A stretch of 64,000 bases of DNA. It comes from Pseudomonas sp. SDI (GTDB lineage: Bacteria; Pseudomonadota; Gammaproteobacteria; Pseudomonadales; Pseudomonadaceae). The stretch's first letter is position 1, and each line of letters begins with the position of its first letter. Under the pieces are notes generated by a model. It was not told the DNA's origin. It was given only the letters and a program-made list of their open reading frames with translations, and did not search any database. A program made the position numbers and the translations under genes. Location: the NCBI RefSeq assembly GCF_003105155.1, contig NZ_QETK01000007.1:62001-126000 (forward strand), written 5' to 3'. Below are positions 8,270-17,976 of this stretch, piece by piece.

Positions 8270-10339
8270 TCAGACGCGGAACTGCGCCATCAGCCCCTGC
8301 TGATGATTGGCCAGGCGGTTGAGCGCCTGGCTGATCTGCGCCGACTCTTCGGCCTGCCCCGAAAGCGACTCGGTAACGTCGCGGATGCTCGCCACGTTGC
8401 GGTTCACTTCTTCGGCGACCGCGCTTTGTTCCTCGGCGGCGGAAGCGATCTGCAGGTTCATGTCGGTGATTACTGCCACCGCTTCGCCGATGCGCTGCAA
8501 GGCCGGCACGGCTTGCTCGGCCTGGGCTACGCTGCCCTGGGCCTGGCGGTGGCTGCTGTGCATCGACCCGACCACCTCACGGGTGCCCCGTTGCAGGCCC
8601 TCGATCACCTGGCGGATTTCCTCCACCGAGTCCTGGGTGCGCTTGGCCAGATTGCGCACCTCGTCGGCGACCACCGCAAAACCGCGCCCGGCTTCGCCAG
8701 CACGGGCGGCCTCGATGGCGGCGTTGAGCGCCAGCAGGTTGGTCTGTTCGGCGATGGCGCGAATCACCTCCAGCACCGAACCGATCTGCTCGCTGCGGCT
8801 GGCCAGTTGCTGTACTTCTTCCATGCCGGCGGTCATCTCGCGGGCCAGTTGGTCGATGGCGCGGCTGGTGCTGTGGATCAGCTCGATGCCTTCGCGGGTC
8901 GCCAGGTCGGCGCCGCGGGCGGCTTCTGCGGCCTGGGCGGCATTGCGCGCAACATCCTGGGCGGTGGCGCTCATTTCGTGGGAGGCGGTGGCCACCTGAT
9001 CCACTTCGCGGTATTGCTGCTGCATGCCGGCACTGGTCTGGCTGGCGATGGCGGCGGACTGGTCGGCGGTACTGCGGGCATCGCGCACCGAGGCTTTGAC
9101 GTCGGCGATCACCGGTTGCAGCTTGTCGAGGAAACGGTTGAACCAGCCGGCCAACTCGCCCAATTCATCCTGGCGGGCGTAGTCGAGGCGGCGGGTGAGG
9201 TCGCCTTCGCCGCTGGCGATGTTCTTCAGCATGGCTGCCACGTCGAGGATCGGCCGGGTCACCCCGCGCGCGGTCAGCCAGATCACCAGCAGGCCGACGA
9301 TGGCGGCAGCCAGGCCGATCAGCAGGCTGCTCAGGTTGGCGGCGCTGTTCTGCGCGTCGAGCTGGGCGTTCAGTTCGATGGCGGGCGCTTGCAGCACCGC
9401 TTCGGGCACCTCCAGCAGGACTTTCCAGGGCTGTGCGCCGGGCACTGGCGCGAAGCGCGAGGCGATTTGCAACTGGCCCTGGCGGGCGGGCAGTTGGTCG
9501 ATCTTCTGGCTCAGTTGCTTGCCATCCAGGCTGTGCCCGGCCAGCAGCCCGGCCGGGCTGACGATGCTGATCTGACCACTGCCGTCGAACAGCTCGCGGC
9601 TACCGTCCAGGCTCAGTTGCTGGAGGTTGTCGAGGCTGATGTCGAGGCCCATCACACCGATGATCTTGCCGTCCTTTTTCAGCGGCAAGGCGATGCTGGT
9701 CATCAGCACCTGGCGTTCGCCGATGGTGTCGTAGTACGGGTCCACCACGCAGGCTTGGCCGGTTTCCAGCGGGCAGGTCAGCCAGCGGTTGTAGGGCGAG
9801 CCGTTGGCCGACAGGCTGGTGTCGGCCAGCATCGATTCGGGCATGGCTTCGGCATTCAGCTGGCCCGCCGTCGGCTGAGACCAGTACAGCGAGTAACGTC
9901 CGGTTTCGTTGCTGGCAATCTCGGCCTGGTCGACGAACCGGGCGTCGTTAGCGTCCAGCGCATTGGGCAGGAACACCAGGTACAGGCCGAGCAGGTCGGG
10001 TTTTTCCGCCAGCGCTGCGCGGGTCTGCGCGGTCAGCGCCTGGCGCAGATTCAGCGGGTTCTGCGCCTGCTGTTGCAGCACCTGGCGCGCCAGCCCGCTG
10101 CCGAACTGGAAGGCATCCATGAAGTAGCGCTGGATACGCAAGGCCTGCAGTTCGGCGTGGGTGTGCAGGCGCAGGCGGGCGCTTTTGTCCAGCATCTGCG
10201 TGTTGGCGCGGTTCACCAGCGCGGCGCTGCGCCCGGACTGGAACAGTGCGGCGGCAACCAGCAGGGCCACGACAGCGAGCAGGCAGAGGCCGGCCAGCAG
10301 GGTGATCTTCCATTGGATGAGGAGGCGGCGGAACAGCAT
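8270..10339 (-). CDS. Methyl-accepting chemotaxis protein with dCache sensor
   Basis: A 689-residue chemoreceptor. Order: N-terminal transmembrane helix (about 9-31), large periplasmic double-Cache sensor (about 35-325) with [12 protein letters not shown] and [15 protein letters not shown], second transmembrane helix (about 335-357), HAMP, then a long signalling coiled coil carrying the hairpin-tip sequence [22 protein letters not shown] chose the ATG giving [15 protein letters not shown]. It lies 74 bp downstream of a PuuP-type putrescine importer gene on the same strand. By that context I infer a polyamine or amine ligand, as for McpU of P. putida and TlpQ of P. aeruginosa, but no ligand residues were verified. 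Confidence 0.88.
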   Translation of the reverse strand: MLFRRLLIQWKITLLAGLCLLAVVALLVAAALFQSGRSAALVNRANTQMLDKSARLRLHTHAELQALRIQRYFMDAFQFGSGLARQVLQQQAQNPLNLRQALTAQTRAALAEKPDLLGLYLVFLPNALDANDARFVDQAEIASNETGRYSLYWSQPTAGQLNAEAMPESMLADTSLSANGSPYNRWLTCPLETGQACVVDPYYDTIGERQVLMTSIALPLKKDGKIIGVMGLDISLDNLQQLSLDGSRELFDGSGQISIVSPAGLLAGHSLDGKQLSQKIDQLPARQGQLQIASRFAPVPGAQPWKVLLEVPEAVLQAPAIELNAQLDAQNSAANLSSLLIGLAAAIVGLLVIWLTARGVTRPILDVAAMLKNIASGEGDLTRRLDYARQDELGELAGWFNRFLDKLQPVIADVKASVRDARSTADQSAAIASQTSAGMQQQYREVDQVATASHEMSATAQDVARNAAQAAEAARGADLATREGIELIHSTSRAIDQLAREMTAGMEEVQQLASRSEQIGSVLEVIRAIAEQTNLLALNAAIEAARAGEAGRGFAVVADEVRNLAKRTQDSVEEIRQVIEGLQRGTREVVGSMHSSHRQAQGSVAQAEQAVPALQRIGEAVAVITDMNLQIASAAEEQSAVAEEVNRNVASIRDVTESLSGQAEESAQISQALNRLANHQQGLMAQFRV

Positions 10340-10372
10340 GCGGACGTCCTTGTTCTTGGGGGCGTGGATGTG

Positions 10373-10399
10373 AACAGCCCGTCGAGACGACGGGCTGTT
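10373..10399 (-). terminator. Hairpin between the puuP-like gene and the chemoreceptor gene
   Basis: A perfect 12-bp stem AACAGCCCGTCG / CGACGGGCTGTT with a 3-nt loop lies just after the importer stop. It has no clear downstream T-tract on the minus strand. It may be a weak terminator or attenuator, or a 3'-end stabiliser lowering chemoreceptor expression relative to the importer. Confidence 0.5.
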
Positions 10400-10412
10400 G
10401 CTCAGCTGAGGA

Positions 10413-11804
10413 TTACTCGGCAACGAAGCTGGGCGGTGCGACCTTGAAGGCTTTGGTCAGGTACGCCAGGTACAGCACGCCAAGGCTGGCCCAGACTCCG
10501 CCGAACAGCAGCGAGTGCGAGTCCAGGTCCAGCCAGAGGATGGCGATGATGCAGAAGCCGATGGTGGGGGTCACCAGGTACTTGAGCTTGTCGGCCAGGG
10601 TTTGGCTGCGGCCTTCACGCAGGTAGCAGTGCACGATCACCGAGAGGTTGACGAAGCTGAACGCCACCAGCGCGCCGAAGTTGATCACCGAGGTCGCGGT
10701 GGCCAGGTCGAAGAAGATCGCCGACAGCGATATCAGGCCGACGATGGCGATGTTCAGCGCCGGGGTTTTCCACTTCGCGTGCAGGCTGCCGAACACCTTG
10801 CGCGGGATCACGTTGTCGCGGCCCATCACGTACAGCAGGCGCGACACACTGGCCTGCGAGGCCAGGCCCGAGGCCAGGGTGTTGACGAAGGTGGCGCAGA
10901 TGAAGATCGACTGGAACAGCTTGCCGCCGACGTACAGGGCGATTTCCGGCAGGGCGGCTTCCTGATCGTGGAAGCGCTCCATGCTGGGGAAGAACGACTG
11001 AATGAAGAACGACACCACGATGAACATCAGGCCGCCGACCAGCGCGACCAGGAAGATCGCGCGCGGGATGACCTTTTCGGCGTTCTCGGTTTCTTCACTG
11101 AGGGTGGTGACGGCGTCGAAGCCGAGGAACGAGAAACACAGGATGGTCGCGCCGGCGACCAGCGCGTTCAGCTGGGTGTTTTCCCCGGCGAACGGCAGCA
11201 GGCTCCAGGTCGTCCCCAGGCCTTCACCGCTGTGCAGGCCGCGGATGGTCAGGTAGATGAACACCGCGATGATGGTCACCTGGATGCCAACGAACAGCGT
11301 GTTGAAGTTGGCGACCAGGTTGATGCTGCGCACGTTGATCAGGGTCATGATCGCGACGAAACCGACCACCCAGGCCCAGGCAGGAACTTCCGGGAACAGC
11401 ACCGCCAGGTAGAGCTTAGCGAGCAGGGCGTTGACCATGGGCAGGAACAGGTAGTCGAGCAGCGACGACCAGCCGACCAGGAAACCGACGTGGCTGTTGA
11501 TGGCTTTGCGCGTGTAGGTGTAGGCCGAACCGGACTCGGGGAAGCGTCGCACCAGAATGCCGTAGCTCACGGCGGTGAACAGGATGCCGAGCAACGCCAG
11601 CACGTAGGCACTGGGCACGTGACCACCGGTGACCCCGGAGACGATGCCGAAGGTGTCGAACACGGTCATTGGCGTGAGGTAGGCCAAACCGATGATGACT
11701 ACCTGCCAGAGGTTCAGGGTTTTGCGCAGTTGGGTGGGTGGGCTGGTGGTGTCGCTGAGAACGGGTCCTGTGTTCTGCTGAGGTGCACGCGAAGAGACTG
11801 GCAT
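10413..11804 (-). CDS. puuP: APC-family putrescine importer (PuuP-like)
   Basis: A 463-residue, 12-helix amino acid-polyamine-organocation permease. It closely follows E. coli PuuP as I recall that sequence: the N-terminal [59 protein letters not shown], and [20 protein letters not shown] are near-identical stretches. PuuP imports putrescine as a carbon and nitrogen source. The ATG giving [10 protein letters not shown] is used; its ribosome site is weak. It is followed by a dCache chemoreceptor gene, so sensing and uptake of amines may be linked. No putrescine catabolic genes (puuABCD, spuC) are nearby. Confidence 0.88.
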   Translation of the reverse strand: MPVSSRAPQQNTGPVLSDTTSPPTQLRKTLNLWQVVIIGLAYLTPMTVFDTFGIVSGVTGGHVPSAYVLALLGILFTAVSYGILVRRFPESGSAYTYTRKAINSHVGFLVGWSSLLDYLFLPMVNALLAKLYLAVLFPEVPAWAWVVGFVAIMTLINVRSINLVANFNTLFVGIQVTIIAVFIYLTIRGLHSGEGLGTTWSLLPFAGENTQLNALVAGATILCFSFLGFDAVTTLSEETENAEKVIPRAIFLVALVGGLMFIVVSFFIQSFFPSMERFHDQEAALPEIALYVGGKLFQSIFICATFVNTLASGLASQASVSRLLYVMGRDNVIPRKVFGSLHAKWKTPALNIAIVGLISLSAIFFDLATATSVINFGALVAFSFVNLSVIVHCYLREGRSQTLADKLKYLVTPTIGFCIIAILWLDLDSHSLLFGGVWASLGVLYLAYLTKAFKVAPPSFVAE

Positions 11805-11866
11805 AGGGATAGCGGCTTGCCCGTATTTTTGTTGACGTTATTTTTCTTGGGGGGTGAGGCGGGTGA

Positions 11867-11896
11867 AATAAAAAACGATGGAGGGTGGGGTGTCAA
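11867..11896 (-). promoter_or_regulatory. Possible sigma-70 promoter for the puuP-like gene
   Basis: On the minus strand a perfect TTGACA (11896-11891) is followed after 18 bp by TTTATT (11872-11867), about 60 bp before the importer start. It lies in a conspicuously AT-rich 258-bp gap (11805-12062) containing long T runs. Confidence 0.45.
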
Positions 11897-12004
11897 TTAA
11901 CTTTTTACAGGATGTTGCTGTATTGCAATCTTTTTTTTGATTAAGTTATTGTTTTTGAATGCTTTTTAGGTTGAGGCTGGCTAGTGATTTAGTCAGTTAA
12001 TGTT

Positions 12005-12053
12005 GAAAAAAATAAACAGGTGAAGCGGCGCTGACCTCCTGGCCTGCGCCGCT
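12005..12053 (-). terminator. Rho-independent terminator of the dynamin-like GTPase operon
   Basis: Downstream of the last GTPase gene, the minus strand has the stem AGCGGCGC (12053-12046) / GCGCCGCT (12031-12024) with a 14-nt loop, followed after TCACCTG by TTTATTTTTTT. The T-tract is a few bases away from the stem, so efficiency is uncertain. Confidence 0.5.
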
Positions 12054-12062
12054 GGCCAGTGT

Positions 12063-13931
12063 TCAGGCCAGTGCCTTGGCCGCCGCCTTTCTCAGCTTGC
12101 CGCGCAGGTTTTGACATTCGCCCACCAGTTTTTCCAGCGTGCTGGTGTCGAACATTTGCTCGGTCAGCGGGAACGCCTGGTCGATTCGGTCGAACAAGGC
12201 GGTGCCGCCGACCTCCAGTGCATCCAGCTTGAACGCATTGAACTCGCCCTTGCGTCCTTCGAGCTGGGCGATGTCCGCCTCGATGGCGCGTTGGTAGGCG
12301 TCGAACACGGCGTTGAGCTTCTTGTCGATCTTGCCGACCACATCCACCTTGTGGTTGATCGAGCGCAGGAACTCGGCAAGGGTCAGCCCGGTGCACGGGT
12401 AGTCCTTCCTGCGCACTGACGAGTAGGCGCACATGCCGGCGTAGCCGACGCCGGCGCACTCCAGGTCGAACGCCACCTGGTCCATGATCTCCTCAATGTC
12501 GTCATTGGATTTCACATCGGCTTTGTTCAACACGATGTACAACGACTCGCCGTGGAAGCGGGTGGCCTGGATGAACTCGATGTCGGACTGGTCGATGGTG
12601 CCGGCCGGGTCGAGGCCGATTACCCAGATCATTGCCGAGGCTTGGTTCACCAGCGAGGCGGCCGTACCGCGGTCGGCGGCAGCCGCGCCACCGGCGTTGC
12701 CAGGGTTGTAGCCGGGGGTGTCGATGATGCACAGGTTGCCGAACAGCTCCGGGTCCATTGGCACCTTGACGCTGATGAACGGCAGGATGCGCCGCAGGTC
12801 GAAGCCGAACGCCTTGACGTATTCGTGACACATCGAGGCGTACAGCTTCGGCTCCAGGTCCAGCGAGCCGCCGTTGTAGGAGTAGCCCTTGATTCGGGTT
12901 TCCTCGGAACAGACCACATAGCTGGGGACCACGGTGACCGGGTTGATGCCGGTGGCCAGTTGCACGCCAGGGTTCTGGATAAAGCTGTTGAGGAACGCCG
13001 ATTTGCCGCTGCTGAAACCGCCAGCGACGCTCAGCACGGTCTTGCCGGCGATACTCGGGAAGTTGTTCAGCATCTGCATCTCGGCGAGGATCGCCTGCAT
13101 TTCCAGTACCGCCTGGGCCTCGCCGGCCAACGACGACTCGCGGCTGGCGAACTCCATGTAGTCGTGATTGATCAGCGCCGCGAATTCGTCCAGTGCTGCA
13201 TTGGTCGGTGGCTGCTGGGCCAGTACCTTGCTCACCAGAGAGAATTTCTCGGTCAGTGACAGGTGGCGGGTGTTGATGTCCTCGTAATTGTCGACCAGAT
13301 GCTGGTGCGAAGCCTTCAACTGCTCGGTGAGGTTTTCCAGCAGGCTGACGTTTTCTTCCTTGGCGAGCAGCTTGCTCTTGTGCTCTTCGAGGAAGGTCTC
13401 CAGCTCGGTGATCTGCGCCCGCGCCTGGGCATTGCGCTGCTCCAGATCGGCCACCTTGGCCTGTTTCGCCTGCAGTCGCTCGGCAAGCACTTCGCGTTCG
13501 ACTTGCGCGGCGTTGGCTTGGTCGGCCAGGCGCTGTTCCAGCTCGGCAAGCTGCGCCAGTGCACGCGCCTGGCGTTCTTCCAGGTCGCGGGCGTACACCT
13601 GGGCTTTCGACAGGGCGAGCATGGCCTTCTGCAGCTTGGTCTTTTCCTGTTCCAGGGTCTCGTTGGCCGTACTCAGGTTGGCGCTCTCGACCTGCAACTG
13701 ATCCAGCAGCGATTCGTTGCGTGACTGCAGGAAGCCGAGATCACTGGCCTGCCCGGCGCAGCGCACGGTCAGTTGCTGGTTGGCACTGAACAGGTTGTCC
13801 AACTGCTGCTGGGCGTCGAGCAGGTGGCCCTGCAGGTCGGCGGCCAGTTGCTTGCGCTTGAACTGCCAGAACCGCGTCATCGCCTCGAGGGTCGGCAGCG
13901 CCTGGTCGTTGATGCGTGGAGGGTTGCTCAC
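12063..13931 (-). CDS. Dynamin-like GTPase with N-terminal coiled coil (third GTPase of the operon)
   Basis: A 622-residue protein. Residues about 50-230 form a long heptad-rich coiled coil (many Gln, Glu, Leu, Ala). A dynamin-type GTPase domain follows: P-loop GGFSSGKS near residue 302, switch threonines near the TGINPVTVVP stretch, DTPG near 402, and a canonical NKAD near 467. The C-terminus is helical and Lys/Arg-rich. No membrane segment is seen. The GTG start overlaps the stop of the preceding GTPase gene (GTGA) and has GAGG seven bases upstream, so the two are translationally coupled. It is the only one of the three GTPases with a textbook G4 motif. Bacterial dynamin-like proteins remodel or tether membranes, often as hetero-oligomers; the specific role here is unknown. 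Confidence 0.88.
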   Translation of the reverse strand: MSNPPRINDQALPTLEAMTRFWQFKRKQLAADLQGHLLDAQQQLDNLFSANQQLTVRCAGQASDLGFLQSRNESLLDQLQVESANLSTANETLEQEKTKLQKAMLALSKAQVYARDLEERQARALAQLAELEQRLADQANAAQVEREVLAERLQAKQAKVADLEQRNAQARAQITELETFLEEHKSKLLAKEENVSLLENLTEQLKASHQHLVDNYEDINTRHLSLTEKFSLVSKVLAQQPPTNAALDEFAALINHDYMEFASRESSLAGEAQAVLEMQAILAEMQMLNNFPSIAGKTVLSVAGGFSSGKSAFLNSFIQNPGVQLATGINPVTVVPSYVVCSEETRIKGYSYNGGSLDLEPKLYASMCHEYVKAFGFDLRRILPFISVKVPMDPELFGNLCIIDTPGYNPGNAGGAAAADRGTAASLVNQASAMIWVIGLDPAGTIDQSDIEFIQATRFHGESLYIVLNKADVKSNDDIEEIMDQVAFDLECAGVGYAGMCAYSSVRRKDYPCTGLTLAEFLRSINHKVDVVGKIDKKLNAVFDAYQRAIEADIAQLEGRKGEFNAFKLDALEVGGTALFDRIDQAFPLTEQMFDTSTLEKLVGECQNLRGKLRKAAAKALA

Positions 13932-16171
13932 AGGCTGACCTCTTCGGTCTTGCGCACCAGGCGTTCCAGTCGGTCGATGGTTTGCGCGGCGTTGTTGACC
14001 TGACCTTTGAGCAGGTTGATGCGATGCTGGATCTCGTCGACGAATGAGTCGGAGATAGTTGCCGGCGCCTTGCGCTCCACGCTGTTGACGAACGAGCTGA
14101 TCTTGTTCTTGACCTTGCTGCCCAGCGAGCCGATGAAGTCGTCGGCGGCGTCCTTGAAACGCTCGGCTTCATAGCCCTTGAGTGTGCCGCTGCTTTTCAG
14201 GCTCTCCGGCAACGGCAGGTTGAGGTCGAAGTCGTCGTCGGGGATTGACTGGATGATGGCGATGATCGCCTGCTTGATCATCTGCCCGTTGGCATCTTTG
14301 TCCAGTACCTCGCGAATCTTCGGCGTGAGGATCCTGGCCAGCTCTTCGTTGAGCCAGCGATGCGACTGTTCGACTTCGTAGCCCAGTTCATCCTGGATGT
14401 CGTTCATGAACTCGCTGATGGTCGAGATCACCTGGCTGCTGATGATCTTGGCGCGCACTTCGGTTTTCTCGGTGGTGCCGCCACCCCAAAGCTTGCGCGC
14501 GAACCAGCTGCCGATACCGTCGTTTTCGACGGTATAGGTGGCGGTGTAGGTGCCCTGCGCATCGCTGATCGCCGACTTCGATTCGCGCAGCAGCCTGGCG
14601 GCCGCCTCGCGCATCTTGTCGCGCAGCTTCTGCCGGTAGTCGGACATGATGTACTTGAAGTGCACATCCAGCTCCACCGACAGGTCCAGACGCTTCGACT
14701 CCAGCGAGCGCAGTTGCTCGTCGAGCTGGTCGACGTTGGCGTTCTGGATCTGACCGATCTGGCTACGTGCCAAATTGACGATCAGTGCCTTGAATGCCTC
14801 CAGGTTCTTCTGCTTGCGCGCCAGCAGGTTGCCCAACTTGTCGCGGGTAATTTCGGCCTTCTTCGCGCGCACCTGTGCCAGCACCGCGCGGATCGCTTCG
14901 ATGTTGGCCAGGCTGTCCAGGCTGCCCAGCGACAGTTCGCGGTTGTCGCGGTTGAAATAGTCCGGGTAGTTGCTGCTCAGGTTGTCCCAAGTGACCTGCT
15001 CGTTGGAGTCCCAGACCTCTTGCGAGTCGAAGCGCCGATTGAGGCTGTAGCACAGGCCGGAGCTGTGCAGCAGGTTGCGGTGCACCGAACTGATCAGGCT
15101 GTCGAATACCGAACCGACTTCCGGGCTGCTCTGCTTGAGGTCGGCAAGTGTGCTTTGCGCGCGTACCGACAGCTGCCCGCGAATCGCTTCGATGGCGTCG
15201 CCCAGGCGTGCGCGCTTCTCGCTGCCATACAGCTGCGTGTCGATTTGGCTGGCCACCAGCACCAGTTCCTGGATGCCTTCCTTCTGGGTGATGCGGCCCA
15301 TCACCTCAAGATCCTGCTCATTGAGGAACTGCCCGGCCGGAGTGACGATGAACACCACGTCGCAGGTCTTCAGCAGCTCGACTGTGCGTTCTTCGCGCGA
15401 CTGAACCGGGTCGTTCATCCCTGGCGTATCGATGATGCAGATGTCACGCAGGGCCTCCAGCGGCATGGCCACGTGCACGGTCTTGGTGAACGGCATGTAA
15501 GTGCCGCTGGCGCCGACATAGTTGTGCAGGCGCTCGGCCAGTTGCTGTGGCGTGGCGGCCTCGATCTCGCTGTGCAGGTGCAGGCTGGCGGCATCGACTC
15601 CGGCGCTTTTCATGCGTTGGTACTGGTCGTGGGCGGCGAACAGGCCTTCTTCACGCTGCAGATCGTTCATGGCCTTTTTGTTGGCCATGGTGGTCAACTG
15701 CTGCATGTCCAGCGGCGCGCCATTGGGCTGGGCGCGACGGCGCTGCACCAGTTCTTCCAGGCAGTCGGCCTGACGCTTGGCCAGCCGCTGTTCGAACTGG
15801 TCGGCCTTGGACCTGATGCTGGCGATGTCCGCCTCGCTGTAGAACTCCACGCGGGCCTTGAATACCTCGCCCCAGGTGATAGTGGTCAGCGCCGCGGTCA
15901 TTGGCGTGGCCGCCTTGGGCAGGATCGGTTCGCCTTCGAATACGAGGGCATTGAGCAGGGACGACTTGCCGGCTTTTACCCGCCCGACAATGCCGATATT
16001 CATCAGCCGGTTCTGCTCTTGCAGGGCCTGGCAGGCCTGGGCCAGTTGCTCCGGCTGGTCGATGCCGTTCATGCGCTTGAACTGTTCGATCTCGCGGGCG
16101 AACAGATCCTGGTTGCTCTCGGCCAGTTGGTGCAGTTTTTCGCTGAAAGCGACGAGTGTCTGGTGATTCAT
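13928..16171 (-). CDS. Dynamin-like GTPase (second, largest GTPase of the operon)
   Basis: A 747-residue protein starting MNHQTLVAFSEKLHQL at an ATG nine bases after AAGGTG; a GTG four codons upstream is an alternative. The GTPase domain has the P-loop GRVKAGKSS near residue 62, a Thr-rich switch (KAATPMTAALTTITWG) and IIDTPGMNDP near 246. The expected G4 position reads VASQIDT rather than (N/T)KxD, so base specificity may be altered or supplied differently. The C-terminal half (about 400-747) is mostly helical with KAEITRDKLGNLLARKQKN and a Trp-containing loop GSWFARKLWGGG that could contact membrane. It starts 13 bp after the first GTPase gene and overlaps the third by 4 bp. Confidence 0.88.
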   Translation of the reverse strand: MNHQTLVAFSEKLHQLAESNQDLFAREIEQFKRMNGIDQPEQLAQACQALQEQNRLMNIGIVGRVKAGKSSLLNALVFEGEPILPKAATPMTAALTTITWGEVFKARVEFYSEADIASIRSKADQFEQRLAKRQADCLEELVQRRRAQPNGAPLDMQQLTTMANKKAMNDLQREEGLFAAHDQYQRMKSAGVDAASLHLHSEIEAATPQQLAERLHNYVGASGTYMPFTKTVHVAMPLEALRDICIIDTPGMNDPVQSREERTVELLKTCDVVFIVTPAGQFLNEQDLEVMGRITQKEGIQELVLVASQIDTQLYGSEKRARLGDAIEAIRGQLSVRAQSTLADLKQSSPEVGSVFDSLISSVHRNLLHSSGLCYSLNRRFDSQEVWDSNEQVTWDNLSSNYPDYFNRDNRELSLGSLDSLANIEAIRAVLAQVRAKKAEITRDKLGNLLARKQKNLEAFKALIVNLARSQIGQIQNANVDQLDEQLRSLESKRLDLSVELDVHFKYIMSDYRQKLRDKMREAAARLLRESKSAISDAQGTYTATYTVENDGIGSWFARKLWGGGTTEKTEVRAKIISSQVISTISEFMNDIQDELGYEVEQSHRWLNEELARILTPKIREVLDKDANGQMIKQAIIAIIQSIPDDDFDLNLPLPESLKSSGTLKGYEAERFKDAADDFIGSLGSKVKNKISSFVNSVERKAPATISDSFVDEIQHRINLLKGQVNNAAQTIDRLERLVRKTEEVSL

Positions 16172-16184
16172 CGAGTCGTTCACC

Positions 16185-17891
16185 TTACTTGTACAGGTGG
16201 TCGTTGGCAGCGGCTTTCACTGCTTGGGCAAGCCCTTCCAAGGCGGCGCTTTTCTCGCCGATCTCGGTTTCGCGCAACTGGTTTTCCTGGGCGATGGTAT
16301 CGACCACATGCTTCTGCTTGTTTATCTGCTCTTCGAAACCGTCGCCGATTTTCTTCAGCATGGCGTTGAGCTGTTCGTCGATGATCGCCGGGATCTTGCC
16401 GCGCAGTTCCGCCTTGATGTTGGGGAACACTTCGCCGGTGAGCTTCTGGCGGAACTTCTCACGCTCGTTACCGCCGCCGCTGAACATCTTGATGATCTCC
16501 GGCAGAAAGATGATCACCAATTCGATGATCGGGTTGACCACGGTGGTGGTCACCGCTAGTACGGTGGACAGGCTGCGGTAGAGCATCGCACCGCCACCCT
16601 TGTCGTCGTCGCTGCGGTTGCTCAGGCGCTGCGACCAGTCGCTGAGCATCTCGGTGGTGCGCTCCAACGAGAATTTCACCTTGTGCGACAGCTCTTCGCT
16701 CCAGTTGCCGTTGATATCCAGCACGGCCATCTGGCTGTTGGTGGCGCTGAGGTTGCCGGCGATGCGGTCGACCATGCTGGTGGAGATGTCCTGCACTTCC
16801 GACTTGATCGTGCTGCCCAGGCTGGTGCGGATGATGTCGGACAGCGCGTTCGACAGCGCGCCTGGATTGCGCCCGGTGCCCAGAGTGGTGAGTTCCTCCA
16901 GGGAATCGTTGAGGGCGGCGTCCAGCCCGCGCAGACAGCGGTCGAGCATTTTCCCCGAGTAGCGCTCCTTGAGGTCGGACTCGACGTCGCGGCGCTGCTC
17001 CAGCAGGTTTGCCAGGGCCTGGTCCAGGGAGCGCGCGGCCTGTTCGCTTTCAGCCTTGTCCTTTTTCAGCATGCTCAGGGCCAGATTGATCTGCGCCAGT
17101 ACGTCGAAGTTCTGGTCCTTGAGTACATCGATAAACAGGCGTGAAAACAGCGCATCGGGTTGCAGCGCAGTGAGCGCACGGGTCAGCTCTTCGCCGCCGC
17201 GGTTGCCCAGGGCGATGCTGCGATGCTGCTCGCCGAAATACACGCCCAACTGGTCATCGATATAGGCCTGGACGTCCTCGACCTGATCGGCAGCGCGCAG
17301 GTTGCACTTGCTCAGCAGGAAGGTGAAGTCGGTGTTGTAGGTTTTCAGCTCATCCAGTTTACGCAGCATCGACTGAGTGATGTTGCCGTCCTCGATGCTG
17401 GTCAGTACCACGAAATGCACGCCGCGCGGCAGGTAGTAGGCGATGGCCTTGTTGTGGTTCTCCAGCGATGAGCCGAAGCCGGGCATGTCCACCAGCACCA
17501 GCGGCGCGATGGATTTGAGCGCATCGCTGTCAAGGTACAGACGCAGGTGGGAGAACTCGCTAGAGCGGCGGTTGATGCTGCTCAGGGCGTCGACCGGCAG
17601 GCGTTCCTGCGCGCCGTCAGGCTTGATCGCCAGCAGGTAGGGTTCGCTGGAATAGCGCAGTTCGGTGGCCAGTTCGGTTTCCGGGGCGATACCAACAGGC
17701 AGAACTTCCTGGCCGATTAATGCATTCAGCAGCGAACTTTTCCCGGCGCTGAACGCACCGATCACGGGCACTACAAGTTCGGTTTCCATCACTTTCGGCA
17801 GCAGGGTTTTATCGAATGCAAACTCCTGGCCTTCGAGCAGTGTCTGCATTTTCTTCAAGTAACTGGCGAATTCTTTCTGGCTGTCGAGCAT
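16185..17891 (-). CDS. Dynamin-like GTPase with hydrophobic segment (first GTPase of the operon)
   Basis: A 568-residue GTPase: P-loop GAFSAGKSSLLNALIG at residues 45-60, switch PETELATELRYS, DMPGFGSS near 132 and SKCN near 191 at the G4 position, a divergent form. The rest is a helical stalk; residues about 440-468 (TVLAVTTTVVNPIIELVIIF and onward) are strongly hydrophobic and could insert in the inner membrane like the paddle of bacterial dynamin-like proteins. The ATG has AAAGGA eight bases upstream. It follows the zinc-ribbon gene after 68 bp that contain direct repeats. LeoA/LeoBC of the Eleos defence system are the nearest described precedent I know, but that is an analogy of architecture, not a verified match. 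Confidence 0.88.
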   Translation of the reverse strand: MLDSQKEFASYLKKMQTLLEGQEFAFDKTLLPKVMETELVVPVIGAFSAGKSSLLNALIGQEVLPVGIAPETELATELRYSSEPYLLAIKPDGAQERLPVDALSSINRRSSEFSHLRLYLDSDALKSIAPLVLVDMPGFGSSLENHNKAIAYYLPRGVHFVVLTSIEDGNITQSMLRKLDELKTYNTDFTFLLSKCNLRAADQVEDVQAYIDDQLGVYFGEQHRSIALGNRGGEELTRALTALQPDALFSRLFIDVLKDQNFDVLAQINLALSMLKKDKAESEQAARSLDQALANLLEQRRDVESDLKERYSGKMLDRCLRGLDAALNDSLEELTTLGTGRNPGALSNALSDIIRTSLGSTIKSEVQDISTSMVDRIAGNLSATNSQMAVLDINGNWSEELSHKVKFSLERTTEMLSDWSQRLSNRSDDDKGGGAMLYRSLSTVLAVTTTVVNPIIELVIIFLPEIIKMFSGGGNEREKFRQKLTGEVFPNIKAELRGKIPAIIDEQLNAMLKKIGDGFEEQINKQKHVVDTIAQENQLRETEIGEKSAALEGLAQAVKAAANDHLYK

Positions 17892-17927
17892 GTTGTTAAT
17901 CCTTTAAGTCCTGAAGTTGTGCGTGGC

Positions 17928-17976
17928 GTGCAAATATCGAGTGTGCAAAGTGCGAGCATTTATCTGTGCAAATATC
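17928..17976. repeat. Direct repeats upstream of the first GTPase gene
   Basis: GTGCAAATATC occurs at 17928-17938 and again at 17966-17976, with a shorter GTGCAAA at 17943-17949 between them. The second copy overlaps the end of the zinc-ribbon gene. They could be a second regulatory site controlling the GTPase genes separately, or chance. Confidence 0.5.

Noticed and set aside
8303..10447. A 714-residue plus-strand open frame opposite the chemoreceptor.
   Set aside because: Shadow of the MCP gene; composition is Gly/His/Gln-rich without recognisable motifs.
14360..16369. A 669-residue plus-strand open frame opposite the dynamin-like genes.
   Set aside because: It is antisense to a clear GTPase gene, is rich in His/Gln/Arg/Ala with no domain pattern, and arises from high-GC codon bias.
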